Assembly: GCA_013365365.1 (NCBI GenBank)
Contig: JABVXU010000233.1
Location: forward strand, 21,093 to 85,092
Length of the DNA stretch: 64,000 nucleotides
Reading direction: 5' to 3'
Origin: Cruorifilaria tuberocauda
Taxonomy: Eukaryota; Nematoda; Chromadorea; Rhabditida; Onchocercidae
Shown: piece after piece, positions 25,964 through 38,800 of the stretch
How positions within the stretch are numbered: the first letter of the stretch is position 1
Layout: every line of letters starts with the position of its first letter
The notes under the pieces: model-generated
The model's database searches: none
Told to the model about the DNA's origin: nothing
What the model saw: only the letters and a program-made list of their open reading frames with translations
Position numbers and translations under genes: made by a program

Positions 25964-28045
25964 TTATTCATGTTTCCCAGCTTTATCTCTTCGTGTGATT
26001 GAAAATTCTTCAGCATATAACTGGAAAATTTAAACTGATTTTTTATAAAAACAAAATGAAATATTTTTAACTGTGAATAAAAATCTTGCGGAATGCAATG
26101 TAAAAATTCCGATACACCGTGGAGAGAATCAAGAGATTAATTTAAGTTCCTGTATTTCGACAAAAATTTGAAATCTAAACAAACTTTTATTGGAAGTATC
26201 AATAACTTCACATGTTGAGGAAACAAAGGGTGGACAACGATGCGAAAGTCCCTGAGCAAGAACATCTTGTTCATGCTTTAATGCGAAGTCAGCATTAATT
26301 GACCACAGAGAGTGCTGGAAAACAAATTTAAAATTTATAAACTGGATCTTTCTCATATCGTATTTTGAAATTCTGTTCGCTTAAACATAAGATTGATTCA
26401 ACTATCATTCTGGCATTTTTAAATCCTACATCGAAAACCAGTTATTATCCAAAAACTACTGGTGTTATATTAAGCATTTTGGTTAAATCAAATCAATTTT
26501 TTCACTGGAACACTTCCAAAGAAACGATATATCTGTTTAGATAACCAACCTTGTATATGAAGCATTTAGAATTGAGCAATGTTTCACCAACGGTAAATTT
26601 CCAGTTTGGTGATAGTTTTTCCCAATCAGAATTCTACAAAAATTTCTGAACTCATCTATATGGAATAATAATGTTTTTCTTTAAGAACTTACTCCCCAAG
26701 AAATATCTATTTTCAAACATCCTCAAGTCTCAGCCTCTTTCTCATAAATCTAGCTATGAAAGTAACAATGCAATTCGTTGATACTTTAGTATCTTTACAA
26801 ATGCTTTTAGAAATCATACTCAATTAATATCTTCTATACTTATTACCATGCAAAATTATGTGCCTACAAGAAAGTGATGATATATATCGTTCAGGGAAAG
26901 TTGGCGTTCCGGTGATGTAGCTAGTATCCGGTATATCCAGCATAACAGAGAGCATTTTTTGACCAAACATTTCTCTATAACCATAACGAGATCCGTTTAC
27001 TTGATAGTCATAATATTCAGCCAAAACTCGAAATATAAAAAGAATTAGAAACTTTATTAATTCCACAGAATTTTGGTAGATTCAATTTCAATAATATGTG
27101 AAAGCCAGTATACAAATGAACAACAAAACAAAGAAAAAAATGAAATTCTACGACAGCAGTGGATATTACTAGTCATAGTGAAAATTTTCGAAATTTGTCG
27201 TACCTGTCGAAGCATCACAAATCATTTGTTTTACAGGAACATAATCTTTCTCTTCGTAGTACATAACATTTTCAGAGACTGACCCATCATTGGAATTGCA
27301 AAACAGATTCTCTTCAGTGAACTGGTCAAATGAATCATCCAAAGAAGCAAAGTGTTCTAAATTCTCGCCACTTTCTCAGTGAATTAATGAATTCAGTAAG
27401 CTCAAATGATCCATAGATATAATGGCACACAAGATCAAAATTCAAATAGAACATATTTTAATGACTACAAGAAAATAGAACTTGTCATGTATTTCTCGAT
27501 AATGAAAAACTGCAAAATTTTCAACTTATCTTTTTCCTTCTAATAATGATATATTACCTTAAATACTCATTTCAATTGCAGAACCTTTACCATATGTTTA
27601 GAACGTATGCTGTATCGTAACAGACTGTGAAAAAATTTAGCACCACAAAGCAAAATTGCCTCTTTCAAAGGTAACTTTTAAATAAGTCCATAACATAATA
27701 AAGAACTACCAGGTAATCTGTAATTCACAAGCCAATCAAGACATTTCAGATCATCGGCGCCGTTTTCTTCTTCGGACTTGTCGTCCACTTCAGCTCTACG
27801 TCCTTCATTCTCTTCTACTGTACCGCACACTTCAACTGACATCAAACACAGATCATTACCGCCAACTGAGCTCTCTTAAAAAGAAAACCTGGAAATAAAC
27901 TCTTCAAACATTGTACATAATTCGATTACATTGATTGTAATCCTACCATCTATGATAATTCGAATTTCAACAGTGCTCACATTTCTCGACAGTTTTCTTT
28001 CAGTAACTTACATCCTTCATGACACCTCGCTATCACCAATACCAT
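25964..28045 (-). CDS. Unrecognised soluble protein, ~272 aa
   Basis: Seen: eight exons, 28045-28012, 27865-27710, 27374-27204, 27026-26847, 26721-26693, 26633-26550, 26314-26207 and 26020-25964; phases agree at every junction and the last exon ends in TAA. The N-terminal third is acidic and Glu/Asp-rich (VEENEGRRAEVDDKSEEENG), then LKCLDWLVNYRLP. The middle is rich in Tyr and charged residues (MYYEEKDYVPVKQM, LAEYYDYQVNGSRYGYREMF, TGTPTFPERYISSL). The C-terminal third has ISWGNSDWEKLSPNWKF and HSLWSINADFALKHEQDVL and ends RRDKAGKHE. No signal peptide or membrane segment. I do not recognise a family. The first exon is the weakest call (the frame is open upstream of this ATG); the 29-nt fifth exon is unusually small. 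The start codon lies 875 bp from the stop of the DUF229 gene. Confidence 0.62.
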
Positions 28046-28919
28046 AACAGACCGCCCAATGCAGGAATCCCGAGGAAGTACAGTCGAATGCTCCTCCAAA
28101 AACAAATCTAATTCTCACGGAACTGGTGAATGAAACTCAACGTCTCAGTCGGTTTCTTATCCTCTTAGATTTCTGCTAAGATAGCAACGCGACATTTGCC
28201 ATGCTATTTTTTCATTTGTTTTTAGTCATCGATTCGCTGTGAACACTTCTTAATTAATACTTGAAATTGGACTTGAATTTAACAGAAATGCTATAAAACG
28301 CTGCTTGTTTCACTGTTGCGAGCTTTTTGTAATGGTAGAAAAATATTGAGAACAATTAATATTACTATCGTGGTTGCGATAACACAAAGTTGCGGCACAT
28401 ATTGAGGGATCAAATTTTTATTCATATAAAATTAAAATTAAAAAAGACGACATTTTGAAAAACTGATTGCTGGAAAATCTGTGATAATCCTGCTGATAAA
28501 CTTTTACCGCCCTTCGAAGCAATTTAGTAATCGTATTAAATGAATGTAAAAGTTAATTAATGAACTTTAATAGATGATACCAATCTACTGATGTATCAAA
28601 TAAGGCACAATAAGTGATTTCTTTTCAGAAACTACAAAAATGTCGAATGCTAACCTTTCCACTTACAGTAAGAGGAATTGAAATTCGAGGAATACTTGAA
28701 GGAAATATTTAGTTATTCATTGATGAGCAATGATGTATATTTGAATATTTTCAGATGTTTCATTGATCGTATTTCATTATGATCATACATTCCATTGATC
28801 ATAATGATTTGTTTTCCAATATGTTAAAATAATTATTACAATTAAAATATTAGTGAAAGGTAATTCAAACAACCACGACATTCGAACATAGAAAATCAGT
28901 TTAATTCTGTTCTTCTCAG

Positions 28920-31900
28920 TTATTGCCGACAATAACACAGCGGTCGAATATCTTCATTCTCCACACAGTTGCTTTGGTTACCGTAACTATTGACTCGAAT
29001 GACCTAAATTTGACCAAATTTAAACAGTTGAAGTTAAAACTAAAGAATTTATGCATTAATTACTTAATAAAATTGAAACTTTTGCAGGCATTTCAAAATT
29101 ATCATTCTTGTCCAATAATTGCGCCTCATACATCCCTCCACTTGGCGATGCACTGATTATTATTTTCAGTAACGATTCTTCTTCGATATATTCTGCCGAG
29201 ATTACCTTAAAAAGGGATTTAAACCGAGTTTATTTATTTATGTAATCCTTTCCTTCATTTTAAAAATCAAATTCATTTATTAAATTTCAATGCATCTAAA
29301 GATCACAGAGAATTTCGGAAAAATAAGTCAGTTTTTGAACATGAATTGCAGTTGCACTAAAGTATGTTTAAACTGCCAATTAGTATTAATCACACTGATA
29401 AATTTTAATGTTGTTTCCTTATGAATATTTTCTTTAATAAGTTTAGTGAGATTCAATCTAAAATCTTCGATGCAAAAATACTTTAAAGTTAACTGGTTAA
29501 TTTCATAATTTTATGATCTATCAAGAGTAATTCGGCAGAGTTTGATTTGCTAAATATTTAGATTAAACTATCACTTCTTTTAAATGAAGTGCTTTGCATT
29601 TTTCATTTGCACGTTTCTCTTTCAAGTAGTCATTAATTTTACTGATAACGAACTGAGCAGCTTTTACAATACTCTCATTGCGAATGTCAGTCTTATACCA
29701 TTGTCTTTTGCAGATGCAGTACTGATCGGGAATTTCCATTTCATCACATGTCCTATGAAACAGACGAAAATTTTCGTAGCAAATCAACAACTGATTTATT
29801 CTAACTCATAAAAATAAGAATCAACAATGATTGTCAATATACTAACCTATCATATCGAATGGGCCTTAGAAGACTCTTTGCTCGGATTCCACCTCTTACT
29901 TCGCCCAGTTCTTTGCTGCATGAAAATAAATGTTTCAAAAACGAGCATAATTTTAAAGCTTTTCAAGTCAGCAATAATCTAACACTTGGAATGTACTTCT
30001 TCGAAAGCTAGCAGCTGTCAAATTTCAAAATGAAAACAAAAAACAGGCAAAGGCAAAACAGTATGTGGTGAGTAAGATTGTGAACGCTGTAATTTTCCCA
30101 TAAAATTTCATTGAGAGATTAATCTGCTGATTCTCAACACTAACAATTGATAACTAACATGCGCATATGTCCTTTATGTGAAAAAACGTTGGGATAATTT
30201 TAAAGAGCAGAAATAAACCTGAAATCGTGCTCATCCCATTTTTGGAAACTTTTCTTCCTTGCATATCGTGCTATATCATAAAGTGTTGCATAAATGTCAT
30301 ACTGTGATGTATGCCTTCGAGAATTTCTTTTTAAATTTAAAATAAGTTCCTTATTTGAACGTAAATATTGTGGTAATGCTACCTGAAATGAGAAATATTG
30401 CAGAAAAAAAACATTCACCAACTGCAATGTACAGGAAATCTAGATTTGTACAATACATAGATAGTCGATGATGAAAATTTTGAAACATAACGACGGAATT
30501 AACAGCGGTTGAGAAATATCTGTAAAGTAAATGTCAATTGACACGAAGATATGAAAAATACTAATGATCATTATACTTTGGTAGAAAAGTACCGTAAGTA
30601 ATGGATTATTATCCTCTATAAATCCGGTACCAGTTCTTCGAAATTCACCAAATCGTAATCCATGATCACCCAGCACAAACAAGAAGGAATTATTCAAATT
30701 GTGAGCATTTTTGCGAAAAAAGTTAGCGAAATTCTGGAAAAATGAAATATTAAGAAAAACAAAAATTTCTTGATTTATAGTAAAATTCATTTCTAATGAT
30801 AATTTCATTAAAAAATTTTTCTTAGGAAATTAAAAGTGATAAAAAAATTGGCCAGCCTTATCAGCTCGGTATAACCCATTGACGGAATCATGAGCTAACT
30901 GAGATAACCATATTAAGGCAAATTTCGAGAATCCCTTATATTCATTTAAAAATTTATCCACAAAATCCAAAATTTTGTGATGGACTTCATGACATTCTCC
31001 CTTGTAGAAATAGGCATTGAAATCTTTTTTAGCCTTTGATCGAAGCACCAAAGCACTTCAAAGAAACAAACTACTACTTTTGCTATATCCGTCATGGAAT
31101 AATCTATGCTAGTTCTATTAACTTTTGTCTCATACAGCCTTTTGTCTATTGAAAGATGCATAAATCGATGTAAAGACAGCTTCAACTGATCACTCAAACT
31201 ATGTTGAACACATCAGATCGGAATTACGACACTATTTTTAGCTTAGAATATTTTAATTAAAACAGTTTATAGTAAACAGAAAAAATTCTTAAAAAAAATA
31301 AACTTTTGCTGTATTTCAAGTAGTGAATTAAAAATTCAATTTAAATTAAAATGAGTACAATGAATTTTTAAAAAAGTTTCACTTAAAAAGAAATAATTAA
31401 TAATTTATGATTGAATTAAAATTTAATCAAATCGCAATTTCGCTGGACTACCTTCCGTAATGATCGGTTGAAGCTTTTGGAAAATCATCACAGTTTGGCC
31501 AAATAAACATACTGGGCCAATCTTCCACCATTAGCGATGCATAACTTTGATTGATAAAATCATAAAGTATTGTCTCATTCATTTTGACACCATACTAAAA
31601 TGCTAGAAAATAATTAAATATATTGATTTTACCACTTATCATTGTGATATTCCCAGATTGATAAACTGGTCATTTGAGGTGATGGTATAAACAAATTACA
31701 TATTCCACAAGTTAAAAGCTACATACAATATAGTTTACCTTAAAATGTCTAAATTACTTAAAATCTCCTACAGGCATCACATTTATTTGTCTTCCTTAGG
31801 TATTAAAAAAGATTTCCGTTTCTTACAATTATTATATATTGATAATCATTATTGATCAAATACTCACTGATATATTTTACTTAATATTTTAGTACTTAAC

Positions 31901-34900
31901 ATTTTAATATTTAATATTTTATTTAATACTTAGCAGTTTAATGAATATAATTAAATGTAGCTTACCTTACAGGATTGTGGATGCTCCGAATTATTTTTAC
32001 CGGGAAAACGATTTGTGTCTAATTTAACAATACGAATTCCTGAAATAAAGTGGAGAATAAAAAAAACTTGACTTTGTCAAACTTTTGATTTGCTGAATGT
32101 GCAAATTAATTTCTAACGGCAATTAAAAAGTTTCAAATCATTTAATAATAAATAATTTGAAAAGGATCAAATAAGCAATAAGTCAATTAAAAAATTTTAC
32201 TTGTCCGTAAAATGATATAAAGCAAAACAACGACCTGAAAAAATAGCGAAAGCGTTTGGTCGACTATTGCGGCCAATTTTGTTATGATGATAAAATGTTG
32301 TTGCATCATAAAATTGACGGAGAACCTGGGAATTATGATTTTTTAGCATAAATTCCTTTCATATTTGCCGCATTTTTTAAATTTGGTTATATCCCATTTT
32401 TCTTTCAAATTCATGTTATGGTTCAAATGCGTAAATGAAATCAGGACATTTCTGCCATAATTGTTACTAATATATAGTATAAAATCAAGTAATTCTAACA
32501 GTTACAAGAATTTGAATTTATTATTTCCAATTTAATGTTACGATGATCGGTGTTTATCAATGCGGTGAATTCTTTTTACGTAATTTTACGTAATCTTACG
32601 TAGTTTTGTCATAAGTTTAATGAATATAGAAATTACTATAAGATTATTGATGTAACGAATAAAACAACTGATAGTTAAGAGGAATTCGAATCTTGGTTAG
32701 TTTTTTACTTTTAGAAAAATTACTTGGTTAGTTTTCATAATTGTGCGCATTCCGGATGAGAGTGAAGTGGAATCGAGGACGAAGATGAATACCCCAGGAT
32801 GTAACTTATCTTCCTTCTGGAATATTTTCTGTGATAATCGTATTACCTGGAAAAAATCACTTATCATACTTGTAATACACGGTAGGTGAAATGACTAAAA
32901 GAGTTGTTTCCTCTTCTGCATAACTAGTATAATCGAAAATTAAAAATCATAAAACTGAAGGCGAAAATTTAATTAAAAAATGAAACATGCCATGCAATTT
33001 GCCTCCCAACGCTCTGCTTTCATTTTTCCTTTGGAAAGACTTCGCAGCTTATTAATCCCATGTATTACAAAAAGGTTTTCACGAGATGGAAATACTTAAA
33101 AGTAGGAATCCAGCAAACTGTATCGAAAAAGCAACCTGAATATGGATATAGCGAAACGTCGTCTTTTTTCCTCGCGTGCAATGTGTTTCGATGAAATCGC
33201 AACTTTCGAAATATGTCACATTTTTCTCCATCTCAGTCCATTTACCGCTTTTAAAATCCCTTTCACCATTTTTGTAAAGACATCGATATTTGCATTGCGA
33301 TGTTCTAAACTAAGATTTAATAAATAAGCGATTTAAATTTGATATTTTTTTAACTTCAGGATCTGAAAACTAAAGTAAAGAGGGAAAAGTGATGTATCCG
33401 AATCCTGATTTCTTTTTATTTTTGAATTTGTATTATAGGAGGATTTCTTGGGAGAAGAATGCCTCTTTGACTTAAGAAATAAAATTTACAGCAAGAGAGC
33501 TTCAATGCCTACAGAACTAAATGAATAAATGAAACGCTAATAGAAATTGAAGGAAAATGTGAAAAGACAGAAAATGAATCAGCAGCATTCAAATAAGGCA
33601 GAAATAGAGCCTAGAAGACTTAACAGAGACCAGTAGAATGGATGGCACCCCGAGGATTTAGGGCAAGTTTATCAGTCAGTTTGAAGAATCAATTCATGAA
33701 AGAATATATGATGAAAATTACCCACTGGCTACAGAGATTTGTGTGAGCAATATGGCGACAAAAAACAAAGAATGAAAGAACTATATAAAGGTTTAGAAAT
33801 AGTTAAATACTCAGAGAAGGAGTAATTTGGAATGATAAGAGAACCACTGAACTTATTATCCCAATAAAATGGATGTAATGGAATACCAGAAGACATCTAT
33901 AGATCTAATAAGGAAGAAATTCGAGAATCCAGAACGGACGATACAATCAAACACTTGAAAGAAATAATGAAGATCGAAGAAGATCCTGAAGAAAAGGTAC
34001 CGATAAAAGGCTTAACGAAAAGAAAAAAAATTCTATCCGGCATTTGTACCTTTGGAGATTTTAGGCTTGGAAAGCCTAAATGCTAAATTCTTCTCACTTC
34101 CCTAGCGTTGCTAAAATCGTGAGAGAAATGGAAGGATTATGAAATCCGTTGTTCTAGATTTAACATTGTAAGGAGAATCGCATGCTCCTTGTTTACAGTC
34201 TTATCACGGTCACAAGAAAACGTCGACGAAACCATACATAACTATTCATAAAATAAATTTATCTTGCAAAGTTGCCTTAAAATGTACCAATGAATTAGCA
34301 AAGACAGGACTTAGTTATTGAAGAAATTTTTTAAACATACGTATTATCAAGCATTCGAATTGAACCGTTTTTTAGTTCTGTATGCATAACACGAGTTACT
34401 TTGCATTTTTTCCAAGGATCATAATTGGGATATAGGTAAGACTGTATTTCAGGACTCCAGGGATCTAAGTTCATCAGTTCACACTTCTTTACATTATTTT
34501 TTTCAAGACTTATATCACCTGGAAAAATGTTATCAGTTTAATGCTAATTTTCTTTTCAATATTTCTAGTTTTCAAGCCAAATTGCACAAAAGTCAGCATT
34601 CATTCTGTATTATTTTATACCGAAAAAATTTTCTTTTCAATCTTTTTTTACCCTCACACTTATATTTCTGACCCATCAATATTTAAATTGGATTATTCAA
34701 GACATGAGCTAATAAAAAATCGATAATTTTGGAAATTGATCATTGAATTAAAAGTATAAAATTTAGATGGAAATATTAGCAAAAAGCAGCAAAAGCTAAA
34801 ATATTACCAATTTTGAAAATGGAAAGAAACGATTGTCGTATAATTATCTGAGCATTAATTAAAAATGAATAAAAATTGAAAAGCACAAAAAACAAGCCAA

Positions 34901-34946
34901 TGAACGATACCAATATGTTAAAAGATTTTTTGGTTTTTAGATTCAT
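28920..34946 (-). CDS. DUF229 alkaline-phosphatase/sulfatase-like type II membrane protein
   Basis: Seen: 14 exons, 34946-34808, 34518-34341, 33304-33136, 32846-32724, 32325-32235, 32039-31966, 31594-31452, 31055-30857, 30733-30593, 30382-30219, 29915-29847, 29752-29575, 29205-29080, 29003-28920 (625 aa, phase-consistent). MNLKTKK plus a hydrophobic stretch (residues 9-31) is a signal anchor. Then come the DUF229 landmarks: MNLDPWSPEIQSY, the Cys motif SCDFIETHC, VFIFVLDSTS (Asp187/Ser188), NKIGRNSRPNAFAIFSG, VEDWPSMFIWPNC, LSQLAHDSVN, FVLGDHGLRFG (Asp395/His396), YDIYATLYDIARY, MEIPDQYCIC and a final NSYGNQSNCVEN. Known: the family is expanded in nematodes, has an alkaline-phosphatase-like fold, and its substrates are unknown. 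Odd: the 31055-30857 exon has no GT donor and must use GC; an ATG at 35003 is in frame upstream but 34946 gives a better N-terminus. A Pao/BEL relic sits in intron 2. Confidence 0.93.
32574..32603. repeat. Three tandem 10-nt units around TACGTA
   Basis: TTTTACGTAA occurs twice in exact tandem (32574-32583, 32584-32593), followed by a variant TCTTACGTAG. The core TACGTA is palindromic. It lies in intron 4 of the DUF229 gene. Confidence 0.8.
33480..34090 (+). mobile_element. Decayed Pao/BEL-type retroelement gag fragment
   Basis: Seen: antisense inside intron 2 of the DUF229 gene, a stretch with coding-like composition in shifting frames. Readable pieces in order are a motif QFEESIHER near 33674-33700, then ENYPLATEI near 33712-33740, then in another frame CEQYGDKKQRMKELYKGLE near 33741-33797, and an open charged stretch of about 60 codons around 33875-34085. 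Known: this order (F..QFE..IH, then NY..A.E.L...YGDK) is typical of the DUF1759 gag region of nematode Pao/BEL elements. Several stops, at least one frameshift and an apparent internal deletion show that it is dead. No long terminal repeats or polymerase region were seen. Confidence 0.6.
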
Positions 34947-35816
34947 CACGTGAGCTAAAATTATAATGATTTGAAGAGTGCAATAAAACTTTGACTCTTG
35001 CACATTTGCAAATTATCAATTAATAAATTTGACTTCTAAATTCTAGTGAATTAAAAAAAAGACAAGTAAGTCACTTTTTGAATGCCCAATAAAATAATGA
35101 CTATTTAAGACATCACCTTTCTATTTTTGATGAATTTTTTAACTGCAAATAAAGAAAGTGAATTTCATTCGTTAGATAACGAATAAAATAAAAATTTTTA
35201 GATTTCTACATAACGTTTAATAAAGATGGCACCACAAAAGAATCTTATGGTACGAAAATCACCATTACACCTCGGTTATTTACAAAATATGTTAAAATTA
35301 ACAGAGATGGAGCAATCATTGCTCCACCAGTGCCAGCTTTTCTTTAATTCTTTATTTATATTGCTCCTATGAACAAAAAAATGGATTTGAAAACTTACCA
35401 AAAACCGGAAGTTTCATAAAAAATTGACTTGATCAATGAAATGCTGACTTCACTATGCAAAAAATACATTTATTACTATAATTAATTTGAAAAGGTAAAA
35501 CACAACTTTGTTATGCAAATTCATTGAAGATTCTAAATCATCTGATTTTTCCACAACTTGAACAAACTTTTCTGAAAAATGTAAAATTTACATAGAAATT
35601 TCACATTTTTTGCAATTGACAGGAAAGCAAGTTTGAAAATTGAATTAAATTGAATTTTCCGTTTTTAATTTTTAATTATCCAATTACATAACAATTGGAC
35701 AAAGTTTTACAATTGCGAAATCCAATTTTTTTGGAATATTTTTCAAAATATCCATTTCTGAAACGTAATTAAAATAACAGCGTCAGATTTAAGCTGAATA
35801 TCATAATGATTGAGTT

Positions 35817-38800
35817 TCAGAAAATCCCTCGAATTTTAATGCTACCACAGGCACTAAGCAATGCTTTAATTGTCGTCTCTGAGTCGATTCCAGCATCACA
35901 CAAGTTAGCAAACACGTACGTGTAACTGAGAACGTATGGATTCTGAAATAGAAAAGAATTTAGTTAACAAGAGTTACCATTACATCCCAGCATTTTTATT
36001 ACCGTAAGCAATCTTGAAATTAAAATAATCCGGAAGTTTGATTATATTTCATTCGAACTCATTTATAACTTTTAATTTGAAATTTATATTTGAATTTTTT
36101 TCACCAATTTATGTGACATTATATTTAATGCTGAGAAAAATTCTTATTTTATATTGATTTCTGGTAATTGTACGGTACATTACCGACATCTTTTTATATT
36201 TACTTATTTTTCTCCATTAGAATACAGTACAGCTGTGAGAATACAGGCTCAAATAGAATAATAATATTGTTAGAACGTTTTAAGGTCTGTAAGAGAGGAG
36301 GCATACATGGCCAAAATTAAAGCACAATCGATGAAATGCTTTGATTACATCATCGAAACAATTTAATGATTCGATGGTTAATGGAACTGAACGAATGAAG
36401 TGATGTTGCGATTGATTTGGTACAATTGTCCTAATCAGTGATTTCAAAAATGTCTCAAAATATTCTCGTTTCTGAAATAGATTCTCTCGTTCATTAATAT
36501 TCATGTTTTCAATGTAAAATAAATTTGAAATCACAATTTAAAATTTTTAAAAAGGATAAAATGTTGTCATAAGTAACACAAACAACTTATCATTGCCAGT
36601 TTCTTGATTTTATGTCGTAAAGCATTTCGTTCAGGTACTGTTTTTGCTTCATTCAATTGCTTTTTAAGCATTCGGAGATAAATTTCACGTGAAGGCCAGG
36701 CAGTCGATGTTTTAGGTGAAATTTTTGTCTTAAAAGATTACTGAATGATATTGAGGATTAAATGATTATTGCAAAACAGTAAAAATTAACTATTAAAATA
36801 TGTGCATATTTAAACAATGTAAAAAGTTGTTTCAGTTTCATTTTATTAAACTTCTGAAAATTATATACCGAATTATCATCAATATTCTTGATGCTATTAG
36901 CCATTTTACTGCCTAAATAATAAGCTACATAATCTTCGGCGATTCTTAAATCACCGTAATGCATTACATGACTCGTATTTGTTTCCTGTTTGACAATTTT
37001 AAATTGTGAAGCCAAAGTTTCATGATTTAAATCTTCCTGAAAAAAGAGAAAATTAAAAACCACTCTTCGTATTGGAATTGGAATTCAAGCTTTTAAAAAA
37101 TTTGACGGAACTTTTCAAATCGATGAAAAATATACAAAGCAATGGTAAATAGTATAAGATTTCTTGTAAACAAATTAAATGTTATTTTTTTACCTCAAGA
37201 AGTGATAATCTTTAAACAAAATTATTTCAGCAACTCTAAAAATTTTTCGCATCGCATTTAAAATATAAATATTTTCAATCTATACATTATTTCAATTTGT
37301 TTTCATTCAGTGATAAGGAAAGATCGTAATCTTGCACACCCCCATGAATATCATATCACATTGTTACTCATTTTTTATCAGGTGTCCAAATTCATTTGAG
37401 TTTATTCAAATTTTTCAAAAAGGCATGAATTCAAACCATTTCGGAATTGACAATCCAATTTACGGAGAAGCAATCACCAAGGCAAGGCAGTTTCATTTTA
37501 TTATCACAATAGCAACCCCAAGAGCTTTCATGTGAATTTGACGCTGTTACCGCGTAAACTGCAAATTTGTTGCCAACCATAATCTAATCATATTCGTAAT
37601 GCTTATAGCTAAAAGGACAATTCCACTTCTGAATAATTTTGAAATCTTTTAGATTTGAACCATCTGAAATAGAATTTGTCTTTCAGATAGCTAAATCATT
37701 ATAGTAATATAGCATTATTCAGAAAAACTTCAAATGAAACCATCGATATTTTTGGGTAGAACTCTCGCGAACATCGAGCCACTTTCGCATGCTTCCATAT
37801 AAAATACAAGCCGTCCGAATTTTTTCAATTTATACATTCGCTTCAATGCATAATTTAAATCTTTTACAGTTAGCTGAAATAATCAACTCGTAACATTTAC
37901 ATGATTCATTTGAAAATGTATTATTAAAATTGGTGAATTGATAAACACTGATAAAAGATGAAATTATTGAAATGTTGCTAAAAATTATACCACGGAATCG
38001 GGAAAGGATACTGATCCGATAGATCCATGATCGGTGAAATATACAAATACATAATCATCACGTGTACTTTCCACCACTTTCCCATTACCACCGTTTACTG
38101 CCGTCTTATTTCCATTCAAAACTGCCAGAAAATTTTCCGGTGTAACATGAATTCCAGAATAGTCAATTTTCACACCTTCATAAACATCCATACCATTAGG
38201 CACATTAAATATTTTACCTGGATATGGATTCCTGAAAAAGGTTTTTAATGTAAAGTGAAATTTCATCACTGAAATTATTACCTATTTTTGGAAGTATTTT
38301 CACATTCTCGACTTATCTCAATACACTTGAAACGGAAAACTAAATGGTTAATATTTATTCATTATTTATCTGTTTCTGATTGAAAAAAAAAATTACTTCT
38401 TATTATGAGCAATATCATCATACATCATTGTAATGATATTTTCTTCTGGAATACCATGATTCCTAACAACGTGATATGCGTGACATATATCCGACTAGAA
38501 TAAGAGTTACGCTGTTAAACATTTTATGATTTGTTTCAAGTTAGAAGAATTCTAATTGAAAAATTTTGAGAAAAACAAAAATACAAATATGTACGAATTA
38601 GATTATTTACGATATTTCAAATTATAGTTTTTAACAGATCAAATAAATAAAAAGTTATGAGTATACCTATTCCGGAAATAAATATTTCTAAATAGAGGTA
38701 GAAATTGATGAGAACTTATCTGATGGCGATAATTGTACCAGCCATTGGAACCGGCGACAAGTACCACCCAAGTTTTCCGCTTTCCGTAAAGTTTCTCTGG

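Noticed and set aside
30946..31197. 83-aa minus-strand open frame across a DUF229 exon
   Set aside because: Shadow frame; the family match is in a different frame (EVHHKILDFVDKFLNEYKGF).
32724..32846. Apparent frameshift and premature stop in the DUF229 exon after VFIFVLDS
   Set aside because: It came from my own misreading of five bases; on re-reading the lines the exon is open to the CAA|GTAATT donor and in phase with the next exon.
33092..33136. Exon reading CFFDTVCWIP just left of 33136 as part of the DUF229 gene
   Set aside because: Chance frame in the intron; the true exon 33304-33136 carries the family motif SCDFIETHC and joins 32846 in phase.
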